Source: Chloroflexota bacterium (GTDB taxonomy: Bacteria; Chloroflexota; Dehalococcoidia; Lucifugimonadales; UBA3495). From it: DNA of 64,000 bases. The notes under the pieces are model-generated. The model saw only the letters and a list, made by a program, of their open reading frames with translations. It was not told the origin of the DNA and did no database searches. Below, one piece after another: positions 28,624-37,319 of this stretch (positions within the stretch are counted from its first letter, which is position 1; each line of letters begins with the position of its first letter). The position numbers and the translations under genes were made by a program. The stretch is from contig JAPPLU010000051.1 in assembly GCA_028874075.1 (NCBI GenBank), forward strand, positions 62,001 to 126,000, given 5' to 3'.

Positions 28624-30222
28624 CTAGTCATCCCCTCCTGGTTGGGGAGACAACTGGCCCCGGGGCTCAGGGTCCGGTCGAATACCCGGCACCTTCTGGA
28701 ACAAGGCCACGATACCGCCGGAAATGATTATCCAGACTACGGCCAGAGAAGCCACCTGGAAACCCTCCTGGTAGTAGGAGCGGGCTTCGGCGGCGGTCAT
28801 AAACTCGATGGTTACGGGCAGGCTCAGGCCCAGGATTGTAGCGCCGATAGTACTGCCCACGGTATGGCCCATCTGCCGGGTGGTCTCCAGCATTCCTGCG
28901 GCGAAGCTTCGGTTATCGGGCAAGGTGTTCATCACCACCGCGTTGTAGGGAGAGATAAACAGGGCCGTTCCCACCGAGGCCGGAAGCAAAAGCAGCGGTA
29001 TGCCCCAGATGGGCACCTGGGCCGCGAACAGGCCCAGCAGGGCAATACCGGTACCGATAAGGAACAGCGACATGGGGCCCATCCATTTTGAGTTGTAGCG
29101 GTCGTAAATGTAACCGGCGATGGCCGGCAACCACAGGCCGAAACTCTGGTGGGGCAGCAGCACCAGGGTAACCACCAAGGGCGAATAACCCAGCCCATCT
29201 TCCACCACTATCGGGACCAGCGTAAATATGGTCAGCATGGACAGGTGGCAGGTAGTGTTGCTGTACAGGGCCATGGAGAAATACTTGCGCTTGAAGTAGC
29301 GGAAGTCCAGGAAGGGTTCCGCGCTGCGCAACTGCAGCACCACGAACAGCGCCGCCAGGGCCAGGCTGAGCAGGTGCATGGGGATGTGGTATTCCAGGGC
29401 GTCGGGAGTGGTGAAGGACTCGGCGCCCTCGTGCAGGTGGGAGCCGGACAGGATGAAGGTGCCCAGCACGGCCATCAGTACCAGAGCCGCGAAGTAGTTT
29501 ATCTTGACCTTCTTGCGCTCCTCGGCGGGTTGCAGGGAACTGTATTTCAGGACGGGATAGGTAAGCCAGATAGCCGCCAGCCCCATCAGAAAGGCAGTAA
29601 TGTAGACCAACTGCCAGCCCAGGAACTCGAGAAAGAGACCGAAAACCGCCAGGCCGATGAGGGTACCAATTCGGGAGCCGGTAACGGGGACCGCAAAAGC
29701 GCGACCCCGCTCGTTAGGCTCGAATACCATGGCGATCAGGGCGTTGGAGTTGGATATGACCAGCGCGCCGCCCATTCCTCCGATGCCGCACCACAGGATC
29801 AGCTGATTAAGGTTCTGGGCCGTGGCGGCCAAAAGGCTGGACAGGGTAAGCAGGCAGATGCCCACAAAAAATACCCGAACGTGGCTGAACTTTTCGCCCA
29901 GCCGGGCGGTGAGAAAGACGGTGCTGCCCAGGGCCAGCAGGCGGATGATGACGGTCCAGGAGGCGTCGTCAACGTCGGAGTTGAAGTAGTCGGCCACCGA
30001 GGGAATGGTCAGTGTAACGGGAAGAAACGTTAGCTGGACCAGAAGCTGGGAAGCGGCCAGGGCCAACAGGGTATCTACACGTTGTCGGCTGCTGGCCAAT
30101 TCACGAAAGGCGGCGACAATGTTCAGCCGGTCCAGCACCAGGGACAAAATTCCCAAGATAAATACTCCGGTGAGTATATTATTCGACCCGCCCAGTCTAG
30201 GTAGATTGGGTGGGAATGTCAA
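28624..30222 (-). CDS. MFS transporter (14-helix, DHA2-like)
   Basis: 532 residues with about 14 hydrophobic segments. The loop between helices 2 and 3 reads ARLGEKFSHVRVFFVG, the reduced MFS motif A. Drug:H+ antiporter 2 type transporters have this topology; substrate unknown. TTG at 30222 gives the longest frame but lacks a ribosome site. TTG at 30156 with GGAG eight bases upstream is an alternative that trims 22 residues. Confidence 0.83.
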   Translation of the reverse strand: MTFPPNLPRLGGSNNILTGVFILGILSLVLDRLNIVAAFRELASSRQRVDTLLALAASQLLVQLTFLPVTLTIPSVADYFNSDVDDASWTVIIRLLALGSTVFLTARLGEKFSHVRVFFVGICLLTLSSLLAATAQNLNQLILWCGIGGMGGALVISNSNALIAMVFEPNERGRAFAVPVTGSRIGTLIGLAVFGLFLEFLGWQLVYITAFLMGLAAIWLTYPVLKYSSLQPAEERKKVKINYFAALVLMAVLGTFILSGSHLHEGAESFTTPDALEYHIPMHLLSLALAALFVVLQLRSAEPFLDFRYFKRKYFSMALYSNTTCHLSMLTIFTLVPIVVEDGLGYSPLVVTLVLLPHQSFGLWLPAIAGYIYDRYNSKWMGPMSLFLIGTGIALLGLFAAQVPIWGIPLLLLPASVGTALFISPYNAVVMNTLPDNRSFAAGMLETTRQMGHTVGSTIGATILGLSLPVTIEFMTAAEARSYYQEGFQVASLAVVWIIISGGIVALFQKVPGIRPDPEPRGQLSPQPGGDD

Positions 30223-30525
30223 ATTGGTGGGAGGCGGGCCAATCGCACTTTAATCCACGAATTGGGCCGACTGTTCACCAGTGGGATTTTTTGATTTTGT
30301 CCCATTCTGTCCCATTTTTGCCCGCGCCCCGGCCCATCCCCTGAAAGGTCCGCCCGTTGCGGACTCCCCGCCTGCCAAAGGCGAACATTCTGACCTCTGA
30401 TAAGAGGAGAAAAGTTGTTTTTCCGGTCATTTCCGCCGATTTCCGAGTATCTTATATCTGGCTACGGTTCCGGGTGGCGGGGAAATGGCGATTTCGGGGC
30501 CCGTTGGAAAGGTCTCATTCCGAAA

Positions 30526-30543
30526 GGGCAGACACGTCTGCCC
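30526..30543. repeat. Dispersed hairpin repeat, copy 2
   Basis: GGGCAGAC and GTCTGCCC, eight-base perfect arms separated by AC. Similar in sequence to the hairpins at 12754 and 30638. Confidence 0.5.
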
Positions 30544-30637
30544 GAGACGGACTCCTGTAGTTGGGATTCCCGCCTCCGGTATTCGGAGTTTGTGCTCTTA
30601 TGGTGACGGGAGGTCATGCAAGTTGGCAAGGGGTGAT

Positions 30638-30662
30638 GGCAGACACATAGGTTTGCCCCTAC
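30638..30662. repeat. Dispersed hairpin repeat, copy 3
   Basis: GGCAGAC and GTTTGCC pair (with a G-T pair) around ACATAG and run into CCCTACC. It lies 94 bases from copy 2 and shares the GCAGACAC core. Confidence 0.45.
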
Positions 30663-30722
30663 CATTGCTTACTGAAGAATCTCTTGAGCCGGAACGCTGT
30701 CGGATGCCGTTCGACACCTCAA

Positions 30723-30752
30723 TTGCCCCACAGTTGGCCCCTCTTATATACT
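30723..30752 (+). promoter_or_regulatory. Candidate promoter of the ATPase/PIN pair
   Basis: TTGCCC and TATACT are 18 bases apart, 20 bases before the ATPase start. Only three -35 positions match consensus, so it is moderate at best. Confidence 0.4.
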
Positions 30753-30772
30753 TGTTCCAGTGAGGCGCGCTT

Positions 30773-31873
30773 ATGATTACGGGCATCGTGCTGGAAAATT
30801 TCAAATGTTTCGAAAGGGTGGAGATTCACCCCAAGCGCGTAACGTGCTTTGTGGGGGCCAACGGCACGGGCAAGTCCAGCGTGCTGCAGGCGTTTGGGTT
30901 GTTGAAGCAGAGCGTGGCTAAAGTACCAGATGACGACAGACCCCTAGCAATTTATCAGGGGTACGAATTCGTTTGCCAAGGGCCGTTCGTAAACTTAGCG
31001 GATGATAGAGACATAATTAAGAAGTACATGCCAAAAAGCCCCGTATGGAGTCTGAGCGGCAAACTTTACTTTGGTGATCAAGTGCTTCCGTTTTGCTATG
31101 GCGCTCGGCTGTCAGATGGCAAACTAATGCCAGATCCAGCAATATCTCAAGAAACTCCTAACGCTATTCTTGTCGTGCTGGAAAGTGTAAGAATAATCCC
31201 CGCGATTCGAGGACTAGTGCAGCCTTCATACCTAATTGGTGAAGAACTTGTCAAGGACATTTCCTTGCAAGGCGGGTTGTCCCAACAGGAAGAACAAACT
31301 GCAACCAACCTTGCCTATTCTAGATATCACGTTGAAAGAATCTCCCCTTTGCTTAAGAGAGTGACAGGCGTAGGGTTAAGAGCTGAAACCGTGCCACCAC
31401 GGTCAGTTTCAATAGATTCATTAACGGTGTCAGGCAGAGTCAACATAGTAGGTGAAGGCTTCGGCGCCAACTCCCTCATAATGCTTCTTCTCCAACTGGT
31501 CTCCGCCGAGAAAGGCGCCACGGTAATGATTGAAGAACCGGAAATTCACCTGCACCCCAGGGCGCAGGCCGAGTTGGCGGAGGTATTGACCGAGGCGGCC
31601 CTGAAGGAGGACAAGCAGGTGATTGTGACCACCCACTCGGAGCACATAACCGGGCGGTTGCTGACGCTGGTGGCGGAGGGGAAGCTGACGCCGGATGACG
31701 TGGCGATTTACGCTTTTGAGAAGGATGAGAAAGGGGTGTGTACGGCCAAGGACTTGAGAGTCAATTCAGATGGGACCATTGAGGGGGGAATCAACGACTT
31801 CTTCGAAACCAATTTGAAAGAAATGAACCGGTTCGCCCAGGCCCAGTTCGATCGCTTGAAACCGTCCGAATGA
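30773..31873 (+). CDS. AAA ATPase (OLD/AAA_21 type)
   Basis: 366 residues. Walker A GANGTGKSS (28-36) follows the start ITGIVLENFKCF typical of SMC/OLD-like ATPases. A long insert follows, then Walker B VMIEEPEIHLHP (251 on) and the switch His H288 in TTHSEH. Ends are G+C-rich while the insert (about 30905-31490) is A+T-rich: one line counts 38% G+C against 67% near Walker B. Its stop overlaps the next ATG by four bases. ATPase plus nuclease pairs of this form are frequent in defence modules; that role is inference. Confidence 0.85.
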   Translation: MITGIVLENFKCFERVEIHPKRVTCFVGANGTGKSSVLQAFGLLKQSVAKVPDDDRPLAIYQGYEFVCQGPFVNLADDRDIIKKYMPKSPVWSLSGKLYFGDQVLPFCYGARLSDGKLMPDPAISQETPNAILVVLESVRIIPAIRGLVQPSYLIGEELVKDISLQGGLSQQEEQTATNLAYSRYHVERISPLLKRVTGVGLRAETVPPRSVSIDSLTVSGRVNIVGEGFGANSLIMLLLQLVSAEKGATVMIEEPEIHLHPRAQAELAEVLTEAALKEDKQVIVTTHSEHITGRLLTLVAEGKLTPDDVAIYAFEKDEKGVCTAKDLRVNSDGTIEGGINDFFETNLKEMNRFAQAQFDRLKPSE

Positions 31874-32334
31874 CCCAACAATTCATCCTTGACGAAAACA
31901 TCATCATCCTAGCGCAAAGGAAAGCAGACCCTCAGGGCAATTACGATGCTACTTGCGTGCATTTGATTGACCGCATTATCGAGATTTGCCACACTTAAGT
32001 TGTTGACGTCAGCCTGTGGGGCAAATACCAGCACCAACTGGCAAGAATCCCCACGGCGGGCTTGGGGCCACCAAACTTATTTCACCTGCTGCAGGGAGCC
32101 AGGCAGAGAGCCGGGAAGATCAGCTTTCTGCCCAACGCCCCGCCGTTCCCCGAAGAAACTAACATCCCCCAAGGCAGCCAGGACGACACAGAAATAGTCC
32201 GCCTGGTCGTTTCCACTGGGGCCATTATGGTCACCGCCGACAGTCCCCTCATCTCCGACTTGGAAACCGCCGGAATTACGGACCTGTATCAACTCCAAGC
32301 AGTCACCCCTGACCAGACCCTCAACCTGCTCTAA
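31870..32334 (+). pseudogene. PIN-like nuclease gene broken by a TAA codon
   Basis: ATG overlaps the ATPase stop. The first 42 residues (FILDENIIILAQRK ... HLIDRIIEICHT) are followed by TAA at 31996-31998. The same frame then continues undisturbed to 32334 (VVDVSLWGKYQHQL ... VTADSPLISDLETAGI). The acidic residues in ILDEN and TADSPLISD fit a PIN-like ribonuclease. One point change, perhaps from CAA, GAA or AAA, explains the damage. A sequencing error or translation of the two halves separately cannot be excluded. Confidence 0.6.
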
Positions 32335-32341
32335 CTTTCCC

Positions 32342-33673
32342 CTACCCCGGGTGCCCCGGCGTTCCCCGAAGCGCACATCCCGTACATGACGCCGCCATTC
32401 CGCAGGGCGCGCTTCCCCCACCGACTGACGAAACCGGCCCTGACGGCGATGTCTCCTTAGCCCCTTCCGGGAACAGGTCCATTCTCATTTGTTTGCCTGA
32501 GGGCGGGCGCTGACCGGGGAACACCACGAATGGCCAGGCCCGTTTGCGCACCACGCCCATGGCCGTAAGGTCACGCCAGTTATCGATGCTGTGATGCTGG
32601 CGATTGTCCAGAATGCGCTGGGCCGAGGTGGGACCAAGGCCCGGGACCCGCAGCAGCAGTTCCTGGCTGGCGATGTTAAGGTCCACGGGGAAGGTGTCCA
32701 GGTTCTGCAGAGCTATTGAGGTTTTGGGGTCTTCGTCGAGGGGCAGGAAGCCACCCCCATCGAATGCCAGGCACAGCTCCTCGTTGGAGTAGCGGTAGAT
32801 GCGCTTGAGCCAGTCCATCTGGAAGAGCCGGTGTTCCCGGATGGGCGGCACCGGCGGGTGCTCCTCCATGGGGGTGTCGGAGGCCGGACGGAAGGCCGAG
32901 TAGTAGACCCGCTTCAGGTCCCAGTCGGTGTAAAGCTGGTCAACTCGACGGAAAATGTCGGCATCGGACTCCTCAGCGGCGCCCACCACGAACTGGGTAG
33001 CCTGGCCCACCGCGCCGCCGGAACTGGACTGGGTCAAGCTGTTAATCCAGGACATGGGGGCCAGGATGCCGTTGTCAAAGTCCTTGTGGGGGCTGATGCG
33101 CTTCATGGCATCGGCGGTGGGGGTCTCGATATTGACAGAGAGGCGGGTGCCCAGCCGGTGGGCCGCCTCCACATACTGGTACTCGGCCCCCGGCATAACC
33201 TTCAGGTGGACGTAGCCCTGGAACTTATGCTTGCGGCGCAGGACCTCCACCACCTGCACCATGCGTTCGGTGGTCTTGCTGCCGCTGCCGGCGATGCCCG
33301 AACTGAGGAAGAGACCGGCCACGGTGTGCCGTCGGTGCAGTTCCATGAAAGCACTGGCGAGTTCGTCCACCTTGAAGGCATACCGCTTGCGGGGGACGTA
33401 GACGCTGTTGGGGCAATAGGCGCAGTCCATCATGCAGAAGTCGGTGAACATGACCCGCATAAGGTTGATGAACTTGCCATTGGGCATGGCAGCACGGTAC
33501 ACCCCGGCCAAGGGGCGCTTGCCGGGAGCCGAATAGGGTTCGGTTACACCTTCGCCTGCCCACTTGCCCTGGCCGCCTGAGCCGCTTTGGGATGGGCCCA
33601 GCAGATCGTCGCCGGCCATTCCACCAAGAATTCCAATCTTCTCGTAAACATCCGGAGTATGCTTGATAAGCAA
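32342..33673 (-). CDS. Putative DNA modification/repair radical SAM protein (TIGR03916 type)
   Basis: 443 residues. The iron-sulphur motif CMMDCAYC sits near 82, preceded by NLMRVMFTDF. The C-terminal half has a helix-hairpin-helix region (LNIASQELLLRVPGLGPTSAQRILDNR) that binds DNA. This combination is that of the family linked to uracil-DNA glycosylase genes; no such partner is adjacent here. TTG at 33673 has GAGAGG eight bases upstream and matches the family's short N-terminus. The end has a Cys-rich tail (CGMAASCTGCALRG). Confidence 0.87.
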   Translation of the reverse strand: MLIKHTPDVYEKIGILGGMAGDDLLGPSQSGSGGQGKWAGEGVTEPYSAPGKRPLAGVYRAAMPNGKFINLMRVMFTDFCMMDCAYCPNSVYVPRKRYAFKVDELASAFMELHRRHTVAGLFLSSGIAGSGSKTTERMVQVVEVLRRKHKFQGYVHLKVMPGAEYQYVEAAHRLGTRLSVNIETPTADAMKRISPHKDFDNGILAPMSWINSLTQSSSGGAVGQATQFVVGAAEESDADIFRRVDQLYTDWDLKRVYYSAFRPASDTPMEEHPPVPPIREHRLFQMDWLKRIYRYSNEELCLAFDGGGFLPLDEDPKTSIALQNLDTFPVDLNIASQELLLRVPGLGPTSAQRILDNRQHHSIDNWRDLTAMGVVRKRAWPFVVFPGQRPPSGKQMRMDLFPEGAKETSPSGPVSSVGGGSAPCGMAASCTGCALRGTPGHPG

Positions 33674-33838
33674 ATCGACAACCTCTCGCCATAAGGATAG
33701 AACACCTGTTCTTAACAAGGTGGCAGGGTGTCATCCAGAGTGTCAAGAGGTGAAAGGCGCGAAGATTGGAACCGAAACGGGAAGCCACAAGGGCTGCCCG
33801 TGCAATGCGATTGACTTCAACAAGCAAGGACTTGGGCG

Positions 33839-34843
33839 TCAGGTACCGAGGACCATCACCGCATCGGACAGGCAGACCAGGTCCCCTCTTTGGTTGATGC
33901 CCTTTACGCGGCACTCTACCAGGCCCCTGGCGCCGTCCTCCCGTTTGCCTGTGATTTCACCACCAAAGGTTACAGTGTCGCCGGAGCGGAAGGGGGTGAT
34001 GGCCCGCATCAGCAGGCTGCCGCCGTTGTAGAAGGCGCTGAGGGGGAAGGACAGTTCCAGCATCTGGTCCACGTAGGACATGGTGGCCGGGCCCGCGTTG
34101 ACGGTGCCGCCAAAGATGTTCTGGCGGGCGAACTCCTCGTCATTGTGGATGTTGCTCTCGCTGGGCTTGCCGGCCAGTCGGAAGTCGCTCTTGCGGTTGA
34201 TGATCTCCTGGCTTTCGGTAATTGAGAGTTCTGCCAGCGTGTCGCCGACCCGCGCCGTCTCGAAGGTCAGCAGCTGTGCCGGTCGCTTTTCGACAGGCTC
34301 AGCTTGATCGGATGCAGGTGTGAGTTCAGTGGCGCCCGTATCCCGGGGAACTTCCCGCTGGCCCCTGGCGTACTCAAAGATGCACGTGTAGTCGTACTGG
34401 CCTACGGCTTCGCCCCGCTGGTTTTCGGCTTCAATGCGGAAGGTGACAAACTTGCTGCCTCGCCGCTCGTACTTTTCCAGCACCCGGCCCACCCCGGTAA
34501 TGGTGTCGCCAACGAACGCGGGCCGGAACCAGCGGGCTTCGCACTTGGCGAAGGGGGTCTGGCGCCGGGCCGTCTTGGAATGTTCCAGGGCCACGAAACC
34601 GTTGTTCTCGGCAATTTCGGGCCGCAGCAGGGGCGCGTAGGATACGGCCATGGTGGGCATGGGCACGGGGGCACCACCGTATTCGTCGCTACCGTTGCCC
34701 AGACGGTAGCGGGGATCGGGGTTCTGGGCAATATCGGCGTATTCGGCTATCTGTTCCGCGGTGATGGTGACCAGAGTGGGCCCGGCGGCATGGCCAGGTT
34801 CTACGGCGTCGTAATCCCAGAGGCGTTCAGTGATTGAGGTCAT
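33839..34843 (-). CDS. MaoC-like dehydratase with two hotdog domains
   Basis: 334 residues with two hotdog folds. The N-terminal one resembles FAS1-type dehydratase domains, and the second carries NAGPATMSYVDQMLELSFP and a GDTVTFGGEITGKRE strand pair typical of MaoC acyl-CoA hydratases. The classical D-x4-H hydratase motif is not obvious, so activity is unsure. AAGGGA precedes the ATG. It is followed on the same strand, upstream, by VOC genes. Confidence 0.78.
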   Translation of the reverse strand: MTSITERLWDYDAVEPGHAAGPTLVTITAEQIAEYADIAQNPDPRYRLGNGSDEYGGAPVPMPTMAVSYAPLLRPEIAENNGFVALEHSKTARRQTPFAKCEARWFRPAFVGDTITGVGRVLEKYERRGSKFVTFRIEAENQRGEAVGQYDYTCIFEYARGQREVPRDTGATELTPASDQAEPVEKRPAQLLTFETARVGDTLAELSITESQEIINRKSDFRLAGKPSESNIHNDEEFARQNIFGGTVNAGPATMSYVDQMLELSFPLSAFYNGGSLLMRAITPFRSGDTVTFGGEITGKREDGARGLVECRVKGINQRGDLVCLSDAVMVLGT

Positions 34844-34891
34844 TCCATTCCCTTTAATTCAAAGCAGATTTGAACGTCAATGGACGTTGAA

Positions 34892-34920
34892 GGAGGGGCA
34901 GGCCTTGCGCCTCCCCCCAC
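34892..34920. repeat. Dispersed hairpin repeat, copy 4
   Basis: GGAGGGGCAGGC and GCGCCTCCCCCC flank CTT. It is an imperfect relative of the hairpin at 12754. Confidence 0.4.
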
Positions 34921-34964
34921 AAGAATCAGTTACTTATATGCGCTTCTCACTGGCAAGGTGAGGG

Positions 34965-35360
34965 TCACGCAGCCGGCTGGACCAGTTCGATAAGTACGTC
35001 ATCTGGGCCCTCTATGTAGGCCAGCTTGGTGCCGCCTACGACCTCGGTGAGCGGCAGCACAACACGAATGCCGTCGGCTTCAAACTTGGCCAGCTCAGCC
35101 TCCAGGTCATCTACATGAAAGCCGAAGTGCTCCAGGCCCAGGCGGTTAAGTTCGGCCTCGGGGCGCTCGTCGGATGAACCGGCGGGCTTGGAGGATACGT
35201 TCAGGCGGGTGGGGCCGCCCACCTCCATGCCAATAGTGATAGTGCCGGGCATGACTTCCCGTTCGGACACTTTCTTCGCTTCAAAGTACTTCTCGTACCA
35301 GGCGGCGCTGGCGTGGGGATCGGCGGCGCGGATGTGTACGTGGTTTATGGCATAGGGCAT
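34965..35360 (-). CDS. VOC family protein (glyoxalase/dioxygenase fold)
   Basis: 131 residues with two beta-alpha-beta3 modules. It shows INHVHIRAADPHASAAWYEKYF at the start, EHFGFHVDDLEAELAKFEADGI in the middle and YIEGPDDVLIELVQ at the end. His and Glu at the ends of the strands are the likely metal ligands. Substrate unknown. AAGGAG precedes the ATG. A second VOC gene lies 62 bases upstream. Confidence 0.85.
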   Translation of the reverse strand: MPYAINHVHIRAADPHASAAWYEKYFEAKKVSEREVMPGTITIGMEVGGPTRLNVSSKPAGSSDERPEAELNRLGLEHFGFHVDDLEAELAKFEADGIRVVLPLTEVVGGTKLAYIEGPDDVLIELVQPAA

Positions 35361-35422
35361 GGTGGTTGCTCCTTTGATGTCTTTAAATTTGAACTGAGAT
35401 TAATATCTCCACCCGAACAATC

Positions 35423-35854
35423 TTAACCGATGTCTGCAAAGGCCGGAGTGGGCATACCCGCTTCCCAAGTGGGATCGCGCAGTTCCAGCCGGTTGCCGCT
35501 GGGGTCGAAGAAGTAAAGCTCCCGGCCGGTGAAAAATCCCCTTTCACGGTACACCAGGTCATCAATTGGCACGTTTCGGTCACGGAAAACGCGGCAGGCC
35601 TCTTCGAAAGTCTCCGGCGTCACGGTAAAGGAGTGGTGGACTTTGGCATCCCGTTGCGAGGCCTGTAGCGTAGGTTCGTCCAGTTCGCAGAGCAGGATGT
35701 TGTGGTCTCCCACGTTAACGCAGGACATCCGCGAGTTCCCCAGCCTGCCCTTGGCTTCCAGGCCCAGAAGTTCGCTGTAAAAAGCTTCCGCCTCGTCCAG
35801 GTTATTCACAGGAATTGACCAGTGGGTAACGCCTTCAATGTTAAGCAGGCCCAT
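35423..35854 (-). CDS. VOC family protein (extradiol dioxygenase-like)
   Basis: 143 residues. VTHWSIPVNNLDEAEAFYSELLG, HHSFTV and FFDPSGNRLELRDP give the usual His/His/Glu metal site. GGAGG is six bases from the ATG. Likely co-transcribed with the VOC gene after it. Confidence 0.86.
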   Translation of the reverse strand: MGLLNIEGVTHWSIPVNNLDEAEAFYSELLGLEAKGRLGNSRMSCVNVGDHNILLCELDEPTLQASQRDAKVHHSFTVTPETFEEACRVFRDRNVPIDDLVYRERGFFTGRELYFFDPSGNRLELRDPTWEAGMPTPAFADIG

Positions 35855-36073
35855 GGTTCACCTCCAATAAGAGCTTCCTTCGTGTCGCAAAGTAGATTGT
35901 TAAAACGGGGCCCCTTTTAGTTGCTGCCACTTGGCAAGATTATGGCACATTCCGTGCCGGGGTGATATAGGGTAAGAAAGTGGCGAATGGCGGCTACCGG
36001 ACTTTAGCGGCCCCCTTGTCGGTCATATTATAGTTACAAAATACTTGGCATGAAGGTACTTTATATATACAAT

Positions 36074-36343
36074 ATGGCTATCGAATACGAATGGGATGAA
36101 GGTAAGAGGCTGTCCAACCAGGTCAAACACGGGGTGGACTTCTCCGAGGTAGCTGGCTTTGAATGGGATACCGCGGTGATTCAGTCCAGCCCCCGAGGCG
36201 GTGAACTTCGCCATGCGGCCCTTGGTTTCATTGGGGAGCGGCTCCACTACCTGGTCTTTACCATAAGAGGCAACAACCGCCGCATCGTAAGTCTTCGCAA
36301 AGCCAACCAAAGAGAGCTGAGACGCTATGAACGAGGAAGTTAA
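36074..36343 (+). CDS. brnT: BrnT family toxin
   Basis: 89 residues starting YEWDEGKRLSNQVKHGVDFSEV, the BrnT hallmark, and ending with IRGNNRRIVSLRKANQRELRRYER, a RelE-like ribonuclease fold. The sequence before the ATG is A+T-rich (TTGGCA, 17 bases, TACAAT directly abutting the ATG), so the true start of transcription or translation is unclear. It overlaps brnA by 17 bases. BrnT stops growth by cutting mRNA; BrnA neutralises it and represses the operon. Confidence 0.9.
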   Translation: MAIEYEWDEGKRLSNQVKHGVDFSEVAGFEWDTAVIQSSPRGGELRHAALGFIGERLHYLVFTIRGNNRRIVSLRKANQRELRRYERGS

Positions 36344-36761
36344 ACGAGATAACCTGACTTTCGCCGAATATGCCGCCTTGGTGGCGGAAAGGGGAGCTAA
36401 ACGATATGGCAATACCAGCGCGCCAAAGCTGACTTTTGGGGAATTGGTGGCAAGCAACCTGACCTTTGACGACATTGCGGCCGAGTACGGTGAAGAAACA
36501 GCCATCAACGTCGGTATCGCCCAGGACCCGGATGCCCCGGAATGGACGGATGAGGATTGGGCCCGGGCCAGACCGGCCATTGAAGTGGCCCCTGAACTGG
36601 TCGAATGGTCCCGCCGCACCCGCGGCAAACAAAAGGCCCCGGTGAAAGAGCTTATCTCTATCAGGCTTGACCCCGATATCACCGCCCATTTTCGTGCCAG
36701 CGGCCCGGGCTGGCAGACTCGCCTAAATGACACGCTGCGGAAGGCGGTGTTCGGACCGTGA
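36327..36761 (+). CDS. brnA: BrnA family antitoxin
   Basis: 144 residues. The C-terminal block ELISIRLDPDITAHFRASGPGWQTRLNDTLRKAV is the BrnA ribbon-helix-helix DNA-binding part. The front half, rich in acidic residues (DPDAPEWTDEDWARARP near 70), would wrap the toxin. Longer than the usual 90-100 residues because of an N-terminal extension of about 60. It overlaps brnT. Confidence 0.88.
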   Translation: MNEEVKRDNLTFAEYAALVAERGAKRYGNTSAPKLTFGELVASNLTFDDIAAEYGEETAINVGIAQDPDAPEWTDEDWARARPAIEVAPELVEWSRRTRGKQKAPVKELISIRLDPDITAHFRASGPGWQTRLNDTLRKAVFGP

Positions 36762-36806
36762 TGGCCACTTCTACCCGAATGTCCTCCCTGTCAGCCTGGT
36801 CTCCCT

Positions 36807-37196
36807 CTACATCCCCGGCGAGGCGTGGTGGGCAATCATCTTCCAGCCCTGGGCTGTCCTCACAAAGATGTTGGTGGCCAGGACACCGAAGTTGTCGGCG
36901 CGGCCCTGCAGCACACTGGTAATGCCCTCCACGCAGGTAACCCAACCGCAGTCGCCCTCAACCACCACGTTGACGTACCTTATGTTGAAGTGCATCAGGG
37001 TGGTGTTGTCAAAGATGCGCCGCCAGCTTTCCCTTATTGTCTCCCAACCCACCAGGGGCTGCCAGCCCGGGTGGATGCACAGGGCATTCTCCGAATCCAC
37101 GCACACCTCGTCCAGCGCCGCCACGTCCAGGGCCCCGAAGGCGTCGTAGAACCGCTGGTTGGCCTGCTTCACTGCTTCGATATCTTCCGCCAGCAT
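36807..37196 (-). CDS. NTF2-like/SnoaL-like (DUF4440) protein
   Basis: 129 residues with the cone-shaped NTF2 fold: helical start (AEDIEAVKQANQRFYDAFGALDVAALDEV), then strands with GWETIRESWRRIFDNT and GWKMIAHHASPG at the end. GGAGG lies four bases before the ATG at 37196. Substrate unknown. Confidence 0.82.
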   Translation of the reverse strand: MLAEDIEAVKQANQRFYDAFGALDVAALDEVCVDSENALCIHPGWQPLVGWETIRESWRRIFDNTTLMHFNIRYVNVVVEGDCGWVTCVEGITSVLQGRADNFGVLATNIFVRTAQGWKMIAHHASPGM

Positions 37197-37252
37197 AACG
37201 CCTCCGTATTTCCTGGTTGAAATTCGCCTTGTTTGACTATCTGAATGCATTC

Positions 37253-37277
37253 AGGGCGCCCACGAGGGGCGCCCCTA
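37253..37277. repeat. Dispersed hairpin repeat, copy 5
   Basis: GGGCGCC and GGCGCCC pair around CACGAGG and are followed by CTACAC. The GCCCCTAC edge is shared with other copies. Confidence 0.45.
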
Positions 37278-37319
37278 CACGACGTGGATATCCAGCAACC
37301 GTGACGGCTGCCCGGCCTC

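Larger units (their letters stand above)
30223..30772. other. 550-base gap holding two hairpin repeats and a weak promoter
   Basis: No gene with family resemblance is seen on either strand. The gap contains two hairpin repeats (30526 and 30638) and, at its end, TTGCCC (30723) and TATACT (30747) 18 bases apart, ahead of the ATPase gene. Confidence 0.5.

Noticed and set aside
16092..31998. Stop-codon recoding as the reason for the in-frame stops at 16092 (TAG) and 31996 (TAA)
   Set aside because: Two different stop codons are involved, and intact genes here end normally at TAG, TAA and TGA, so simple nonsense mutation is the better explanation.
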